A stretch of 64,000 bases of DNA from Pannonibacter anstelovis (lineage in GTDB: Bacteria; Pseudomonadota; Alphaproteobacteria; Rhizobiales; Stappiaceae). Under the pieces are notes generated by a model. The model was given only the letters and a program-made list of their open reading frames with translations. It was not told where the DNA came from and did not search any database. The stretch is taken from contig NZ_JBAKBF010000001.1 in assembly GCF_036881715.1 (NCBI RefSeq), forward strand, positions 248,001-312,000, in the 5' to 3' direction. This document shows, in pieces, positions 8,286-15,921 of this stretch; the first letter of the stretch is position 1; each line of letters starts with the position of its first letter. Both the position numbers and the translations under genes were made by a program.

Positions 8286-8804
8286 ATGACGAGCCGCACG
8301 CCGGAAGATTCGAGCCGGGAAGCCCCTGCCCCAGAAGCCCCTGCTCTTGCTGCTCCGAGCCTTGTGCATGTCTGCGACCTCAGGGTCGAGGTTGCGCCGC
8401 CCCGCGCCATGGGGCAAGGCAGAGGCGGCGAGCGCAAGATCATGCAGATCACCGGCGGCACGGTCTCCGGCCCCCGTCTCAACGGCCGCATTCTCAATCT
8501 GGGCGCGGACTGGTTGACGCTGCACGAAGGCGGGCTGGCGGTGCTCGATGCCCGCTATGCCTTCGAAACGGAAGACGGCGCCCTCATCGAAATGCGCGAC
8601 AGCGGCTTCCGCCACGGCCCGGCGGATGTGATGGCAGAGCTTGCCAAAGGCGGCGATGTGTCCCCCGACGCCTATTACATGCGCTCTTCCGCCCGGCTCG
8701 AAACCGGTGATCCACGCTACCAATGGGTCAACCGCACCATCTTCGTCAGCCGTGGCGCAAGGCTCGGCAAAGGCGTGGTGATCAGCCTGTTTGCGGTGGA
8801 GTGA
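8286..8804 (+). CDS. DUF3237 family protein
   Basis: A 172-residue protein whose body (HVCDLRVEVAPPRAMGQG through VNRTIFVSRGARLGKG) has the beta-barrel pattern of the DUF3237 family, whose function is not established. Recognisable features are the GGTVSGPRLNGRILNLGADW region and the RFETGDPRYQW-like motif, here RLETGDPRYQW. The first 25 residues are Pro/Ala-rich. A GGAAGG ribosome site precedes the ATG. DUF3237 proteins often sit beside oxygenases and degradative genes, as here next to a flavin monooxygenase. Confidence 0.8.
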   Translation: MTSRTPEDSSREAPAPEAPALAAPSLVHVCDLRVEVAPPRAMGQGRGGERKIMQITGGTVSGPRLNGRILNLGADWLTLHEGGLAVLDARYAFETEDGALIEMRDSGFRHGPADVMAELAKGGDVSPDAYYMRSSARLETGDPRYQWVNRTIFVSRGARLGKGVVISLFAVE

Positions 8805-8830
8805 GGACTATTCCCCCAGCCTCCCGCTTT

Positions 8831-8856
8831 GTCATCCCCGCGAAGGCGGGGATGAC
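8831..8856. repeat. Extragenic palindrome GTCATCCCCGC
   Basis: A perfect 11-bp stem, GTCATCCCCGC against GCGGGGATGAC, with a 4-base loop (GAAG). This is the shape of the common proteobacterial extragenic palindromes. It immediately precedes the facing repeat pair at 8876-9009. Confidence 0.75.
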
Positions 8857-8875
8857 ATGGCAAGCGCATGTGCTC

Positions 8876-9009
8876 CCCTTACAGGCCCCGGCACAAGGCC
8901 GGGGCGGTGCGAAGTGGTGGCAGGCAAGGAGCAGGAGGCCGGGCTGTTGGCACGGAGGTGGCCCAGCACACCGTGCAGTCCCGGCCTCTGAGCCGGGACC
9001 TGTAAGGGG
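8876..9009. repeat. REPIN-like facing pair of CCCCTTACAGG palindromes
   Basis: The left unit starts CCCCTTACAGG and contains the hairpin GCCCCGGC / GCCGGGGC. The right unit contains GTCCCGGC / GCCGGGAC and ends CCTGTAAGGGG. The 11-bp outer ends are perfect inverted repeats about 112 bp apart. Related pairs occur at 11925-12008 and 35902-36031. Confidence 0.65.
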
Positions 9010-9271
9010 CGCTCAACCTGGACTAACCCGCCGCTCAACTTGATTACGGTCTCTCCCTCGTCACGGCAGCGCTGCGGAGAGAATGAACCGGTGACTCAGA
9101 TTCAATTCTGATTTCGCAATGCGTTCAGCAGCACTCCTGTAGATAAGTTCCGGTCTGGCGCCAGCGCCGCACAGAACTTGTCTCGGCCTCTCCCCACCTC
9201 AAACCAATTGAACATCGTGCAATTGTGCGCTACCGGTAGTGGCATATGCCCCTTCCGCTGGAGCCTTGCCG

Positions 9272-10792
9272 ATGTCCGCAGCCGCCCGCCCCCATTCTCA
9301 AGTCACGGACCCCGCTGATCTTGGAGCCCTTGAGGCGCGGCAGATGATGGCACGGCGGCAATTGTCAGCCGTCGAGCTCGCACAGGCCTGCATCAACCGG
9401 GTGGAAGCGGTGGACCACGCGGTTAATGCGCTGGTTGCCCGTGACTTTGATGCCCTGCTGAAGGACGCGAAGGCTGCAGATGACGCGCTGGCGCGGGGTG
9501 ATGTGCTTGGCACGCTGCATGGCCTGCCCTTCGGCGTCAAGGACATGATCGACGTCAAGGGTCTGCCGACAACCTTCGGCTCCGAACTCTTTGCCAGGAA
9601 CATCGCCACGAAGGATGACGCCATTGTCGCGGCCATGCGGGCGGCGGGCGCCATTCCGCTGGGCAAGACCAACAATCCGGAATGGAGCGCGGGCGGCAAC
9701 ACCCGCAACCGGGTCTATGGCGTCACCGCCAACCCGCATGACGTGACCCGCAGCTGCGCCGGCTCGTCCGGCGGTTCCGCCGTTGCGCTCGCCTGCGGAT
9801 ATGCGCCGCTGGCGACGGGCTCGGACACGGGTGGTTCCTTACGCAATCCGGCAGCCTTCTGCGGCACCGTTGGCTTCCGCCCCAGCCCGGGCGTTGTACC
9901 GGGCGACACGCGGGCCATCGGCCTCATCCCCATGTCCACTTCCGGCCCCATGGCGCGTTCCGTGGCGGATGCGGGGCTGATTCTGTCGGTTCTGGCCCGC
10001 GCTGACCGCAAGGACCCCTACACCACGGTCATCAACGGCCGCACCCCCTGGGATGCGCAGAGTTTCGCCGCCCTGCCCCGGCGCGATCTCTCCAGCCTGA
10101 AGGTGGCTGTCACCGAAGATTACGGCTTTGCGCCGGTCGAGGGGCTGGTGCGCGTTCATTTCCGCAAGGCCGTGAAAACCCTCCTGCCCTTCTTCGGTAC
10201 GGCGGATGAGGCAACGCCGGACTGCGCAAATGCGGACCGGATCTTCTCCGTCCTGCGCGGTGTGCTCTTCGTCAGCACCCACGGCAAGCGGGTGGACGAG
10301 TTCCCGAATCTGGTAGGCCCCAATGTCACCGAAAACGTCCGCGAAGGCCGGTCCTTCAGCGGCGAGGATGTGGCGGGTACGCTGACACAGCAGGGTGCCT
10401 ATTACCAGCGCTGGCAGGTCTTCTTCGAGGATTGGGACGTGCTGATTTCCCCCGCCGTCTGCATCAGCCCGCGTGACTGGCATGAGCTTTATCCCACTGA
10501 GATCGATGGCAAGCCAACACTCAGCTACTACCACTGGCTCGCCATGGCCTATGCCTCGACCATTGCAGGCCATCCCTCCATCACCATTCCTTGCGGTTTT
10601 GACGGCAACGGCATGCCGTTCGGATTGCAGATCGTCGGCAAGCGCCATGATGACCTTGGCGTGCTGGCTGTTGCCGCCGAGCTTGAAGCTGTGATCGCTG
10701 GCATCCCTGATCTTGCTCCGCACGGGCCGGATCTTGCCGCGCTGAAGGCAGCTCCGCGCCTGTCCGAAGCCGATGGCTTCCTGAGCCTTTGA
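9272..10792 (+). CDS. Amidase signature family amidase
   Basis: A 506-residue amidase-signature enzyme that hydrolyses a carboxamide to acid and ammonia. Counting from the ATG at 9272, the Ser-cisSer-Lys triad is Lys90 (PFGVKDMIDV), cis-Ser165 (SCAGSSGGSA) and nucleophile Ser189 (TGSDTGGSLRNPA). The C-terminal part (TIAGHPSITIPCGFDGNGMP) is typical. An upstream in-frame GTG at 9239 would add 11 residues; the ATG is favoured by a TGGAG ribosome site. It leads a run with a TetR regulator, a RidA protein and a flavin oxidoreductase, suggesting catabolism of an amide or amino-acid derivative. Confidence 0.88.
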   Translation: MSAAARPHSQVTDPADLGALEARQMMARRQLSAVELAQACINRVEAVDHAVNALVARDFDALLKDAKAADDALARGDVLGTLHGLPFGVKDMIDVKGLPTTFGSELFARNIATKDDAIVAAMRAAGAIPLGKTNNPEWSAGGNTRNRVYGVTANPHDVTRSCAGSSGGSAVALACGYAPLATGSDTGGSLRNPAAFCGTVGFRPSPGVVPGDTRAIGLIPMSTSGPMARSVADAGLILSVLARADRKDPYTTVINGRTPWDAQSFAALPRRDLSSLKVAVTEDYGFAPVEGLVRVHFRKAVKTLLPFFGTADEATPDCANADRIFSVLRGVLFVSTHGKRVDEFPNLVGPNVTENVREGRSFSGEDVAGTLTQQGAYYQRWQVFFEDWDVLISPAVCISPRDWHELYPTEIDGKPTLSYYHWLAMAYASTIAGHPSITIPCGFDGNGMPFGLQIVGKRHDDLGVLAVAAELEAVIAGIPDLAPHGPDLAALKAAPRLSEADGFLSL

Positions 10793-10799
10793 GGGGAAA

Positions 10800-11561
10800 A
10801 TGGCGGCAGAAGAGGGCCTAAAACCAGCAAAGCCGCCACGCGGGCGGGCCGCTTCCGTTGGTCTGACGCGGGAACAAATCGTCACGGCCGCGATTGCACA
10901 GATCGACGAGAAGGGCCTTGCCGGTTTCTCCCTGCGCGAGCTGGCAAGAGCGCTACAGGTTTCGCCCAATGTCATCTACTGGCACGTTGGAGGAACCAAG
11001 GAAGACCTGTTTGCCGCCATTTCCGGCGCGATCACCAGTGCATTGCCTGCCGGTTTCGATCGCTCGGCGGACTGGCGCCTGCGGCTGCGGCAGGTGTTTC
11101 TCGGCTACCGGGCGCTGGTGCATGAGCACCCCAACCTCGCGCCGCTGCTGGGTGCGGAAATGCAGTCGAACGGCGTTGCCAATCTCGGCTGGGTGGAAAC
11201 CGTGCTGGCCGCCCTGCGTGATGGCGGGTTTCGCGGCAATGACCTGACCCATGCCTTCAATGCGCTGATCGGCGGGCTTGGCGGCTTCGTCACCATGGAG
11301 CTTGCCCCCGGCCCGCAAGGCGGCGGCAGCGGCTGGGAGAGCCATTTCCAGCAGCAGGTGGCCGCCATCGACCCCGCTCTCTACCCGCTGACCCATGCAG
11401 CCCTGCCGGACATTGCCAACCGCATCTTCGTGCTGCGCTGGCAAAACGGGACGCAAGTGCCCTATGGCGCCAGCTATGAGTTCCTGCTCGATCTGCTGAT
11501 CAATGGTCTTTCCGCGCTTGCGGAAAGCCGCAAATGTTCTTCCACAAAAACAGAGGACTGA
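10800..11561 (+). CDS. TetR family regulator with TetR-type C-terminal domain
   Basis: A 253-residue TetR-family protein. The DNA-binding domain reads LTREQIVTAAIAQIDEKG, then FSLRELARALQVSPNVIYWH, which resembles classical TetR more than AcrR (note VSPNVIYWHV). The C-terminal two-thirds is helical and fits the TetR_C type of ligand domain. It starts 7 bp after the amidase stop and ends 3 bp before the RidA gene, so it is embedded in that operon and probably controls it. The effector is unknown. Confidence 0.82.
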   Translation: MAAEEGLKPAKPPRGRAASVGLTREQIVTAAIAQIDEKGLAGFSLRELARALQVSPNVIYWHVGGTKEDLFAAISGAITSALPAGFDRSADWRLRLRQVFLGYRALVHEHPNLAPLLGAEMQSNGVANLGWVETVLAALRDGGFRGNDLTHAFNALIGGLGGFVTMELAPGPQGGGSGWESHFQQQVAAIDPALYPLTHAALPDIANRIFVLRWQNGTQVPYGASYEFLLDLLINGLSALAESRKCSSTKTED

Positions 11562-11564
11562 ACC

Positions 11565-11909
11565 ATGACCGCACCAGCCAAACTCCCCTTCTCCAAGGTC
11601 CGCCGCGCTGGCTCCACCGTCTATCTGGCCGGTGAACTCGGCTTTGCTGCCGATGGCTCCATTCCTGAAGGAATCGAAGCGCAAACCCGCAACTGCCTGT
11701 CGCGCATCAAGGCGACGCTGGAAGGCGAGGGCCTGACCATGGCCCATGTGGTCTCCTGCACCTGCTATCTGACGGATGCGAAGGACTTCGCCGCCTTCAA
11801 CGCGGTCTATGCGGAATTCTTCTCCGATCCCCTGCCCGTTCGCACCACGGTCCAGTCCGGGCTGATGATTGATGCAAAGCTGGAAATCACCGTCATCGCG
11901 CAGGCGTAA
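11565..11909 (+). CDS. RidA family protein
   Basis: A 114-residue Rid-family protein. RidA proteins form trimers and hydrolyse reactive imine/enamine intermediates released by amino-acid metabolism. Family features are the GSTVYLAGELGFAADGSIPE segment, the central SRIKATLEGEGLTMAHVVSC helix and the conserved catalytic Arg in LPVRTTVQSG. It lies 3 bp after the TetR gene and upstream of a DadA-like flavoenzyme; the latter would make imines, so RidA fits as a partner (inference). Confidence 0.88.
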   Translation: MTAPAKLPFSKVRRAGSTVYLAGELGFAADGSIPEGIEAQTRNCLSRIKATLEGEGLTMAHVVSCTCYLTDAKDFAAFNAVYAEFFSDPLPVRTTVQSGLMIDAKLEITVIAQA

Positions 11910-11924
11910 GATCATTCAAACTCC

Positions 11925-12008
11925 GCGCCGTCCCGGCCTTGTGCCGTCGCCTGTGAAGTGCGCTCTCACGCGTCCCTTACAGGTCCCGGCACAAGGCCGG
12001 GACGGCGC
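11925..12008. repeat. REPIN-like pair with 21-bp perfect arms
   Basis: 11925-11945 and 11988-12008 are perfect inverted repeats of 21 bp containing GTCCCGGCCTTGTGCC. The inner part carries CCTGTGAAG and CTTACAGG, matching the facing organisation of the pairs at 8876-9009 and 35902-36031. It lies between the RidA gene and the flavin oxidoreductase gene. Confidence 0.75.
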
Positions 12009-12065
12009 GCGGGGGGACGGCCGGTCTCCGTGGCCTGGAATTTCCGCTCTCAAGGAATCTCATCC

Positions 12066-13316
12066 ATGCAGGACATTCTCGTGCTCGGCGCCGGCATGGT
12101 GGGCGTTTCAACCGCGCTGGCGCTGCAGGGGCGCGGGCACCGTGTGGTGCTGGCGGACCGGAGAGCGCCGGGAGAAGAAACAAGCTACGGCAATGCCGGT
12201 GTCATTCAGGCTGAGGCCGCAGAGCCCTATGCCATGCCGCGTGATCTGCCGACGCTGCTGCGCTACGCGCTCGGGGGCAGCAATGATCTTGTCTGGTCCC
12301 CGGCCGGTATTGCCGCCATGGCCCCCGCCCTGTGGCGCTATTTCCGGGCATCGTCCCCGGCCCGGCACCGTGCGGTCTCTGCCGTTTACAGCCAGCTGAC
12401 GGCGCAGGCCTGCACCGCCCATGCGCCGCTGATCGAGGCCTCCGGCAGCGGCAACCTCATTGCCCGCGAGGGGCTGGCCATTCTGCATCGTGATCCGAAG
12501 GCCTTTGAAGTTGCCGCAAGTGAGGCGCGGCGGTTGCAGGAAGCCTATGGCGTGCCGTTCCGGGCTGTGGCCGGTGCGGCATGGATGCGTGAAGAACCCT
12601 CCTTGCTGAAGGCTCCCGCAGGCGTCATCCACTACACGGGCAGCTGGAGCTGTTCCGATCCCGGCGGCCTCACCAAGGCCTATGCCGCGCTCTTTGAAAG
12701 CCGTGGCGGCACAATCGCCGCCGCTGATGCTGCAACGCTGCGGCGGACCTCATCCGGCTGGCAGGTGGCAGGTGCCGAGGGGCCGGTCAGTGCGCAAGCC
12801 GTGGTGCTCTGCCTCGGCCCCTGGACGGGGCAGCTTCTGAAGCGCTTCGGCATTAGTGTGCCAATGGTACTGAAGCGCGGCTATCACGCCCACTATCAGG
12901 CCCCGCAGATGCCGCGCCGCCCCTTCCTGGATGCCGCCAACGGAATTGTTGTGGCGGGCATGCGCAAGGGCCTGCGCCTGTCCTCTGGTGCAGCGCTTGT
13001 GGCGCATGGTGCAAAGGCCGACCCGCGCCAGCTGCGCCGGGCAGAGGCCAGCGTTGGCGGACTGATCGAACTGGGGCCGCGCATCGAGGAGCCGCAATGG
13101 TCCGGCACCCGCCCCTGCCTGCCCGGCATGCTGCCCATGGTGGGGCCGGTGCCGCGTGAAACAGGCCTGTGGGTGAATTTCGGCCACGGCCATCAGGGCT
13201 TTACATTGGGCCCGGTCACGGCGGATATCCTTGCCCGTGCGCTGGACGGGGAGCTTAAGCAGGATGCCACCGGCAGTCTGCCCCATGTCCTTTCCCCGGC
13301 CAGCCAGCTGTCCTGA
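12066..13316 (+). CDS. DadA-like FAD-dependent amino-acid oxidoreductase
   Basis: A 416-residue flavoenzyme of the DAO family, most like D-amino-acid dehydrogenases (DadA): FAD motif ILVLGAGMVGVSTALALQGR, the ETSYGNAGVIQAE loop characteristic of DadA, and the C-terminal FGHGHQGFTLGPVTADILA. It would oxidise a D-amino acid or similar amine to an imine or keto acid, passing electrons to the membrane chain. The ATG at 12066 starts exactly at the FAD strand and has AAGGA upstream; earlier in-frame codons lie within the repeat. Its place behind RidA and the amidase suggests one catabolic pathway. Confidence 0.85.
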   Translation: MQDILVLGAGMVGVSTALALQGRGHRVVLADRRAPGEETSYGNAGVIQAEAAEPYAMPRDLPTLLRYALGGSNDLVWSPAGIAAMAPALWRYFRASSPARHRAVSAVYSQLTAQACTAHAPLIEASGSGNLIAREGLAILHRDPKAFEVAASEARRLQEAYGVPFRAVAGAAWMREEPSLLKAPAGVIHYTGSWSCSDPGGLTKAYAALFESRGGTIAAADAATLRRTSSGWQVAGAEGPVSAQAVVLCLGPWTGQLLKRFGISVPMVLKRGYHAHYQAPQMPRRPFLDAANGIVVAGMRKGLRLSSGAALVAHGAKADPRQLRRAEASVGGLIELGPRIEEPQWSGTRPCLPGMLPMVGPVPRETGLWVNFGHGHQGFTLGPVTADILARALDGELKQDATGSLPHVLSPASQLS

Positions 13317-13336
13317 TCCTTCGGAGCCCTCCGGCC

Positions 13337-13933
13337 ATGTCCAGAGCCAAAGACATTTTCGATGACGTGCAGGGCCTTGTCTTCGGCATCGTCATGACCA
13401 GCCTTGGTGTCGTCTTCCTCAAGGCGGCCGGGCTGGTGACGGGGCAGCTGGCGGGCCTTTCGGTTCTTGTCTCCATGGCAACACCCCTGCCCTTCGGTCT
13501 GGTGTTCTTCTGCGTCAACCTGCCCTTCTATCTGCTGGCCTGGCGGCGGCGCGGGGCGGGTTTCACATTGCGCACGCTGATATCCGTTGCCGGTATCTCG
13601 CTGCTGTCGCCGCTGCTCGGGGACCTGATCACCTTCCATCAGCTGCCGGTGCCGCTGGCGGGCGTTCTTGCCGGCTGCTGCTGCTCCATCGGCCTCATTG
13701 CCCTATTCCGCCACAAGGCCAGCGCCGGCGGCATCGGCATTTTCGGCCTCTATCTGCAGGAAACCCGCGGCATCCCGGCAGGCTGGGTGCAGATGGCGCT
13801 GGATCTGCTCATCTTTACCGGTGCGCTTTTCGTCATTGCGCCCGACAAGCTCGTCTGGTCGCTCCTGGGCGCGCTGATCATGAACCTGCTGATCGCCTGG
13901 AACTTCCGCCTGCCGAAGGTGCAAGAGGCGTGA
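13337..13933 (+). CDS. YitT family membrane protein
   Basis: A 198-residue integral membrane protein with about five predicted helices, matching the short YitT-family proteins. Family-like segments are VFGIVMTSLGVVFLKAAGLV (first helix with GLVTGQLAGLSVL after it) and the KASAGGIGIFGLYL motif. The function of the family is not established; some members have been suggested to be transporters. It starts 20 bp after the oxidoreductase stop with GGAG before the ATG, so co-transcription is possible. Confidence 0.78.
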   Translation: MSRAKDIFDDVQGLVFGIVMTSLGVVFLKAAGLVTGQLAGLSVLVSMATPLPFGLVFFCVNLPFYLLAWRRRGAGFTLRTLISVAGISLLSPLLGDLITFHQLPVPLAGVLAGCCCSIGLIALFRHKASAGGIGIFGLYLQETRGIPAGWVQMALDLLIFTGALFVIAPDKLVWSLLGALIMNLLIAWNFRLPKVQEA

Positions 13934-13935
13934 GT

Positions 13936-13964
13936 TTGACGGCTTCGCGCTTCTTCTGTACTCT
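13936..13964 (+). promoter_or_regulatory. Predicted promoter of the DUF1778/GNAT pair
   Basis: TTGACG at 13936-13941 and TACTCT at 13959-13964 are 17 bp apart, about 25 bp upstream of the antitoxin start. This gives the toxin-antitoxin pair its own transcription unit. Confidence 0.5.
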
Positions 13965-13989
13965 TTGAAGACATACGGAGATGAGTGCG

Positions 13990-14268
13990 ATGCCGCGGGC
14001 CGCTGTTGAAGACAATGAACGCATGAACCTGCGCATCCCGGCGGAGGTAAAGGCGAAGCTTGTCCGCGCTGCCGCCCTGAAGCACACGGATCTTACCAGC
14101 TTCGTCACCCAGACGGCTCTGCGTGAGGCTGAAGCCGTGATTGAAGAAGCTGAATCCTTTAAGGCCTCCCGCCGCGATTTCACTCGGATCATGACGCTTC
14201 TGGAAAGTCCTCCCAAGGCAAACGACCGTCTTGCGGCAGCCATCCGCGCTCTGCCTGAATCATTGTGA
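13990..14268 (+). CDS. DUF1778 antitoxin (TacA-like)
   Basis: A 92-residue DUF1778 ribbon-helix-helix antitoxin. ERMNLRIPAEVKAKLVRAAA is the DNA-binding ribbon and helix, TDLTSFVTQTALREAEAVIE continues the fold, and the C-terminal tail would wrap the partner acetyltransferase. An ATG at 13981 abuts CGGAG, so the ATG at 13990, nine bases after it, is preferred. It overlaps the GNAT toxin gene by 4 bases (GTGA), the usual arrangement. It should neutralise the toxin and autoregulate the promoter. Confidence 0.88.
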   Translation: MPRAAVEDNERMNLRIPAEVKAKLVRAAALKHTDLTSFVTQTALREAEAVIEEAESFKASRRDFTRIMTLLESPPKANDRLAAAIRALPESL

Positions 14269-14792
14269 ACCTGCCCGGCTGGCATGAGGAGCCTGTGGCG
14301 AAGGCTCATGACCGTGACGCCTTTGATTGCGGCGATGCAGAACTCAATGTCTTCCTGCGGCGTTATGCACGCCAAAGCCATGAGATGAATGCCTCCAAGA
14401 CCTTCTGCGCGATCTCCGATGCGCAGCCCAACCGTGTGCTTGGCTTCTACACGCTTACGCCTGCCAGCGTCGAATATGCAGAAGTTCCATCTCACATGAC
14501 ACGGCGGCTTGCCCGGCATGAAGTGCCTGGTTTCCGCCTAGCCCGGCTGGCCGTCGATGTTTCCGTGGCAGGAAAGGGTCTTGGTGGCCAGTTGCTGGCA
14601 GCAGCTGCCCTTAGATGCCTGCGGCTGGCCAATGCTGGCGGCGGTCTGTTGCTCGTAATCGACGCCAAGTCAGATCGCGCAGCTGCATGGTACCAGACTT
14701 TTGGCGCGGAACCGTTGCACGACAGCCCATTGACGCTGGTCATTCCCTTGGCAGTCTTTGTCCCGGGCCTCAAGGCCAAAGGCCTTCTATAG
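14265..14792 (+). CDS. GNAT toxin (TacT-like, partner of DUF1778)
   Basis: A 175-residue GNAT acetyltransferase of the type encoded with DUF1778 antitoxins. Known members (TacT, AtaT) acetylate the amino group of aminoacyl-tRNA and stop translation. Visible features are HDRDAFDCGDAELNVFLRRY at the N terminus, the acetyl-CoA loop VAGKGLGGQLLAAAALRCL (R/Q-x-x-G-x-G/A type), and the C-terminal AAAWYQTFGAEPL with the conserved Tyr. Translation starts at GTG 14265, coupled to the antitoxin stop codon. Confidence 0.88.
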   Translation: MNLPGWHEEPVAKAHDRDAFDCGDAELNVFLRRYARQSHEMNASKTFCAISDAQPNRVLGFYTLTPASVEYAEVPSHMTRRLARHEVPGFRLARLAVDVSVAGKGLGGQLLAAAALRCLRLANAGGGLLLVIDAKSDRAAAWYQTFGAEPLHDSPLTLVIPLAVFVPGLKAKGLL

Positions 14793-14845
14793 CCCACAAA
14801 CAACGCCCTTCATGAATTATAGAACGCCAGCCTATAGCCCATCCC

Positions 14846-15298
14846 CTATTCCACCGGCCCGCTGCCGCGCATCTTCTTGATGCTGCCGCGGTGTTTCTTG
14901 CCTTCGACGCGGCGGCGTTTGGAGGCAAGGGTTGGCCGGGTGGCCTTGCGGGGCTTGTCCCGGTGGGCGGCGCGGGCGAGAAGCTCGATCAGGCGCGCCA
15001 GCGCGTCATCCCGGTTCATCTGCTGGGTGCGGAACCGGTCGGCCTGGATGATGATTTCGCCGCTGCGCGTCAGGCGGCTGCCCGCAAGTTCCGCTGCGCG
15101 TGCCTTCACATCCTCCGGCAGGCTTGTGTTGCCGGAAAGATCAAAGCGCAGCTGCACCGCAGTTGAAACCTTGTTGACGTTCTGCCCACCCGGCCCGGAC
15201 GCCCGGATGAAATCCTCGCGCAGGTCGGCTTCCTCGATAAACAGCCTTCCGGTCACGGGAATGCGGCCGCGCGGCGGCATGCCGTTCTCTTCCGCCAT
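14846..15298 (-). CDS. arfB: Peptidyl-tRNA hydrolase ArfB
   Basis: A 150-residue release-factor-like rescue factor. The catalytic GGQ (residues 37-39, in ASGPGGQNVNK) is intact and the C-terminal tail is basic (RPTLASKRRRVEGKKHRGSI), as needed to enter the empty mRNA channel of stalled ribosomes. It hydrolyses peptidyl-tRNA on non-stop complexes. The start at 15298 has GGAGG upstream on the minus strand; the frame extends further 5' without coding character. It is transcribed towards the toxin gene. Confidence 0.9.
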   Translation of the reverse strand: MAEENGMPPRGRIPVTGRLFIEEADLREDFIRASGPGGQNVNKVSTAVQLRFDLSGNTSLPEDVKARAAELAGSRLTRSGEIIIQADRFRTQQMNRDDALARLIELLARAAHRDKPRKATRPTLASKRRRVEGKKHRGSIKKMRGSGPVE

Positions 15299-15530
15299 AG
15301 TCCCGCCTCCTTTGCTCCCGTCCGCCTGCATTACGGCGGAATTGCGCGCGTTCATCTTAAAAAGAATTAACAAAACAATGGCTTGGCAGAACACTCGGAA
15401 AGGCGGATGCTGATCTTGCCTTCCGGAGCGACCAAGCCAAGCCCTCCCCCACAGCGCTCCACGCGCCGCTCCGGGCAAGGCGGATGCTTCCTGCAGGCCC
15501 TTATGGCCTGATAACCCAGGAGTTGGTGAA

Positions 15531-15788
15531 ATGAAACTGCAGAAGATGATTGCCCCGGTTCTTGCCGCTTCCTTCCTTGCCACCATGGCAGGCGGCGCAT
15601 TCGCAGCCACCACGATGAAGCGCGCGGACACCGGAGCACCTGCACAGCACCAGACGCAGCTGCTGACGAAGACTTCGGCCACCAAACCGGCCGCAGCCGC
15701 CCAGACGGGCAAGACACAGCAGAAGTCCGCAAGCAGCGGCACGGCCTCCAGTGCCCCGGGCACGGCGCTTCACAAGAAGAAGGGCTGA
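15531..15788 (+). CDS. Small exported Ala/Thr/Lys-rich protein
   Basis: An 85-residue protein that I do not recognise. It has a clean Sec signal peptide (MKLQKMIAPVLAASFLATMA then GGAFA|AT) and a mature part of about 58 residues rich in Ala, Thr, Ser, Lys and Gln, ending in KKKG, with no cysteines. It is probably a small disordered periplasmic protein. AGGAG lies 9 bases before the ATG, supporting translation. A strong terminator-like hairpin follows at 15868. Confidence 0.65.
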   Translation: MKLQKMIAPVLAASFLATMAGGAFAATTMKRADTGAPAQHQTQLLTKTSATKPAAAAQTGKTQQKSASSGTASSAPGTALHKKKG

Positions 15789-15867
15789 GCCTTGACCGCC
15801 CATCCCGTCAGGAGGTCCCCGCCCTGACGTATCCTGCGGTCCCATAAGACATCTGATCTCCTGCAAG

Positions 15868-15901
15868 GGCTGCGGCGCTGCCATTGGCGCTGCAGCCTTT
15901 T
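15868..15901 (+). terminator. Rho-independent terminator
   Basis: A stem of 11 bp with one mismatch, GGCTGCGGCGC against GCGCTGCAGCC, with an 8-base loop, followed by TTTT. It is placed to end transcription of the small exported protein gene ahead of the minus-strand rutR-like gene. Confidence 0.65.
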
Positions 15902-15921
15902 GCGTTCCTGCCACGCCAGTA

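Larger units (their letters stand above)
8805..9271. other. Intergenic region with palindromic repeats
   Basis: No gene is seen. The first 200 bases are repeats (listed separately). From about 9010 to 9240 the DNA holds a hairpin with arms AAGTTC and GAACTT around CTGGCGCCAG near 9146-9180, and two CAATTG hexamers near 9206-9227. These could be leader or operator sequences of the amidase gene, but I recognise no known site. Confidence 0.5.

Noticed and set aside
8805..9240. A CRISPR-like array in the repeat-rich gap
   Set aside because: The repeats are inverted palindromes in pairs, not regularly spaced direct repeats with unique spacers, and no cas genes are present.
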